Assembly (NCBI GenBank): GCA_003456055.1
Contig: DMPG01000015.1
Span: forward strand, 3,888 to 11,045
Source of the DNA: Bacteroidota bacterium
GTDB lineage: Bacteria; Bacteroidota; Ignavibacteria; UBA10030; UBA8401
Direction of reading: 5' to 3'
DNA length: 7,158 bases
The notes beneath the pieces are model-generated. The model had not been told where the DNA came from, made no database searches, and saw only the letters and a program-made list of their open reading frames with translations. Positions 6,164 through 7,158 of the stretch are shown piece by piece (the stretch's first letter is position 1; each line of letters starts with the position of its first letter). Made by a program: the position numbers and the translations under genes.

Positions 6164-7075
6164 TTACTTTTTTGTCAAAACGGTGACTGAATCAGCTACA
6201 TCAAATCCGGAAAAATCATTTCGCAATTTTTTCACAAAAAACTGCAGAGAATTTTGTTGAACGACGCATTCAATGTAGTGAAAAAACCGCATAGTATTCA
6301 TTTGATTATATAGATCGTAATAGCGCTGCTCTCGCTCGATCAATAACGGCTGCAATAATCCTCCTCCTCCACCGATAACAAGAAGCTCTTTACCGTTCTT
6401 TCGGAAATGTTCATAGGAATGTGCATGACCTGAAATGAACACCGCTGTTTTCTGATACATCGAAAATGGGGTAACGAAATATCGTTGAACGCCTCGTGAT
6501 GGATCAACAATAGTACTGTTCGTAAATGGCGAGTGATGACAGACAACGATCACTGAATTTATGCTGGTGTCGCTTTCAAATTTTGATAACTGTTCAAGAT
6601 ACCATGTTTGCTGTTGGAACCGTTCATCTTCTGTTAATTGAGAAAAATTCGAATTCAATGCTATGATTGCCACGGATTGTAGAACTACCGAATACCACAT
6701 AGCAGACATCGTTGGAAATCGTTTTTGGAATTGTTCTAGTGCGGGTTTCTTGAAAAAGAAATACTCGTGGTTTCCTAACACAGGGTACAGCGGTACTCGA
6801 AGGTGTTTGTGGAATTCATCAAATGAACTCCAATATGAATCAATCATTCCTATTGAAGTAATATCTCCAAGATGAAACGCCGCAACCGCAGTCGATTCCT
6901 GTTCGATCGCGCGATAAATGAGCTTCGTTGCCTTTTCATTATCATGTTCCTGCAATCGAAGTGTTTCGATCCACATCGGCGCTTGTGTATCTGAGACAAA
7001 AATAATCGATGAATCTCGTTGCTGAGCAATGATGATTGTCGAAACGGTGAGAATAAGAAGAATTATTTTTCTCAT
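6164..7075 (-). CDS. exported calcineurin-like metallophosphoesterase, 303 aa
   Basis: A signal peptide (MRKIILLILTVSTIIIA) probably ends after Ala17. The two-metal phosphoesterase motifs follow in order: FVSDTQ (Asp29, with Gln31 where His is usual), LGDITSIG (Asp71), LGNHEY (Asn102, His103), VVCHHSPF (His180/His181) and SGHAHSYEH (His217, His219). All core metal ligands except the first-motif His are present; D-x-Q variants are known in this superfamily, so activity is expected. Substrates in the superfamily range from phosphomonoesters to phosphodiesters and nucleotides, and the exact one cannot be read here. Export and linkage to a GDPD lipoprotein suggest extracytoplasmic phosphate-ester hydrolysis. 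The start ATG overlaps the stop codon of the upstream gene (TAATG), and GGGAAA just before it may serve as ribosome binding site. Confidence 0.92.
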   Translation of the reverse strand: MRKIILLILTVSTIIIAQQRDSSIIFVSDTQAPMWIETLRLQEHDNEKATKLIYRAIEQESTAVAAFHLGDITSIGMIDSYWSSFDEFHKHLRVPLYPVLGNHEYFFFKKPALEQFQKRFPTMSAMWYSVVLQSVAIIALNSNFSQLTEDERFQQQTWYLEQLSKFESDTSINSVIVVCHHSPFTNSTIVDPSRGVQRYFVTPFSMYQKTAVFISGHAHSYEHFRKNGKELLVIGGGGGLLQPLLIEREQRYYDLYNQMNTMRFFHYIECVVQQNSLQFFVKKLRNDFSGFDVADSVTVLTKK

Positions 7076-7158
7076 TATTTCCCATATCGCTGTTTTACAG
7101 CTGGGATCAAATACTCAACGAAAGCGCGTTTGAAATCAAACTCATGAGCCCATCCCCA
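7075..7158 (-). CDS. C-terminal fragment of an unrecognised gene (27 codons in window)
   Basis: Read on the minus strand from the window edge, one frame stays open for 27 codons. It starts WGWAHEFDFKRAF and ends QRYGK, with TAA at 7077-7075. That stop overlaps the ATG of the metallophosphoesterase by one base (TAATG), which is the signature of translational coupling and the main reason to believe the frame. The residues look like a natural amphipathic C-terminal helix. The family cannot be identified from so short a piece; the rest lies beyond position 7158. Confidence 0.65.
   Translation of the reverse strand, partial: WGWAHEFDFKRAFVEYLIPAVKQRYGK

Overview
The window holds two convergent gene groups, with a small gene and a repeat-like hairpin at the left edge. 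The DNA is moderately AT-rich. The mix of Sec-exported beta-barrel proteins, a lipoprotein with a Bacteroidota-like lipobox, and a GTCATTGC-type interspersed palindromic repeat suggests a Gram-negative bacterium of the Bacteroidota/Ignavibacteriota (FCB) kind. This is an inference; no taxonomic marker gene is present.

Left edge (1-501). A 36-base, partly palindromic sequence ending in GGGATTGAAAT sits at 2-37. It could be a terminator-like hairpin or a lone CRISPR-repeat-like unit. Next comes a leftward 79-codon gene of unknown function (52-291) with a good Shine-Dalgarno sequence. A divergent intergenic region follows, carrying a perfect 15-bp-arm palindrome (441-471) just upstream of the polyketide synthase gene.

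Rightward group (502-3593). This is a type III polyketide synthase with an intact Cys-His-Asn triad, then a class I SAM methyltransferase coupled to it by a TAATG overlap. After a 198-base gap containing an interspersed repeat comes a FAD-dependent oxidoreductase of the geranylgeranyl-reductase/aromatic-hydroxylase type. Synthase, methyltransferase and flavoprotein together resemble the logic of bacterial phenolic-lipid (alkylresorcinol/alkylquinone, Srs-like) pathways. The product here is not known. The flavoprotein gene has no ATG, GTG or TTG that preserves its whole first beta strand and probably starts at ATT or ATC.

Leftward group (7158 to 3611). Five tightly packed genes read leftward: the last 27 codons of an unrecognised gene, an exported calcineurin-like metallophosphoesterase, a beta-barrel-like envelope protein, a lipoprotein glycerophosphodiester phosphodiesterase, and a second beta-barrel-like protein. 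Junctions range from 14-base and 1-base overlaps to gaps of 5-6 bases. All four complete products carry export signals, so this looks like one envelope operon, possibly for turnover of extracytoplasmic phosphodiesters and phosphate esters. The two groups end tail to tail with only 17 bases between stop codons and no clear intrinsic terminator.

No transposase, cas gene, rRNA or tRNA is visible. The most interesting points are the three-gene polyketide unit, its palindromic upstream element, the non-standard start of the flavoprotein, and the all-exported phosphoesterase operon.
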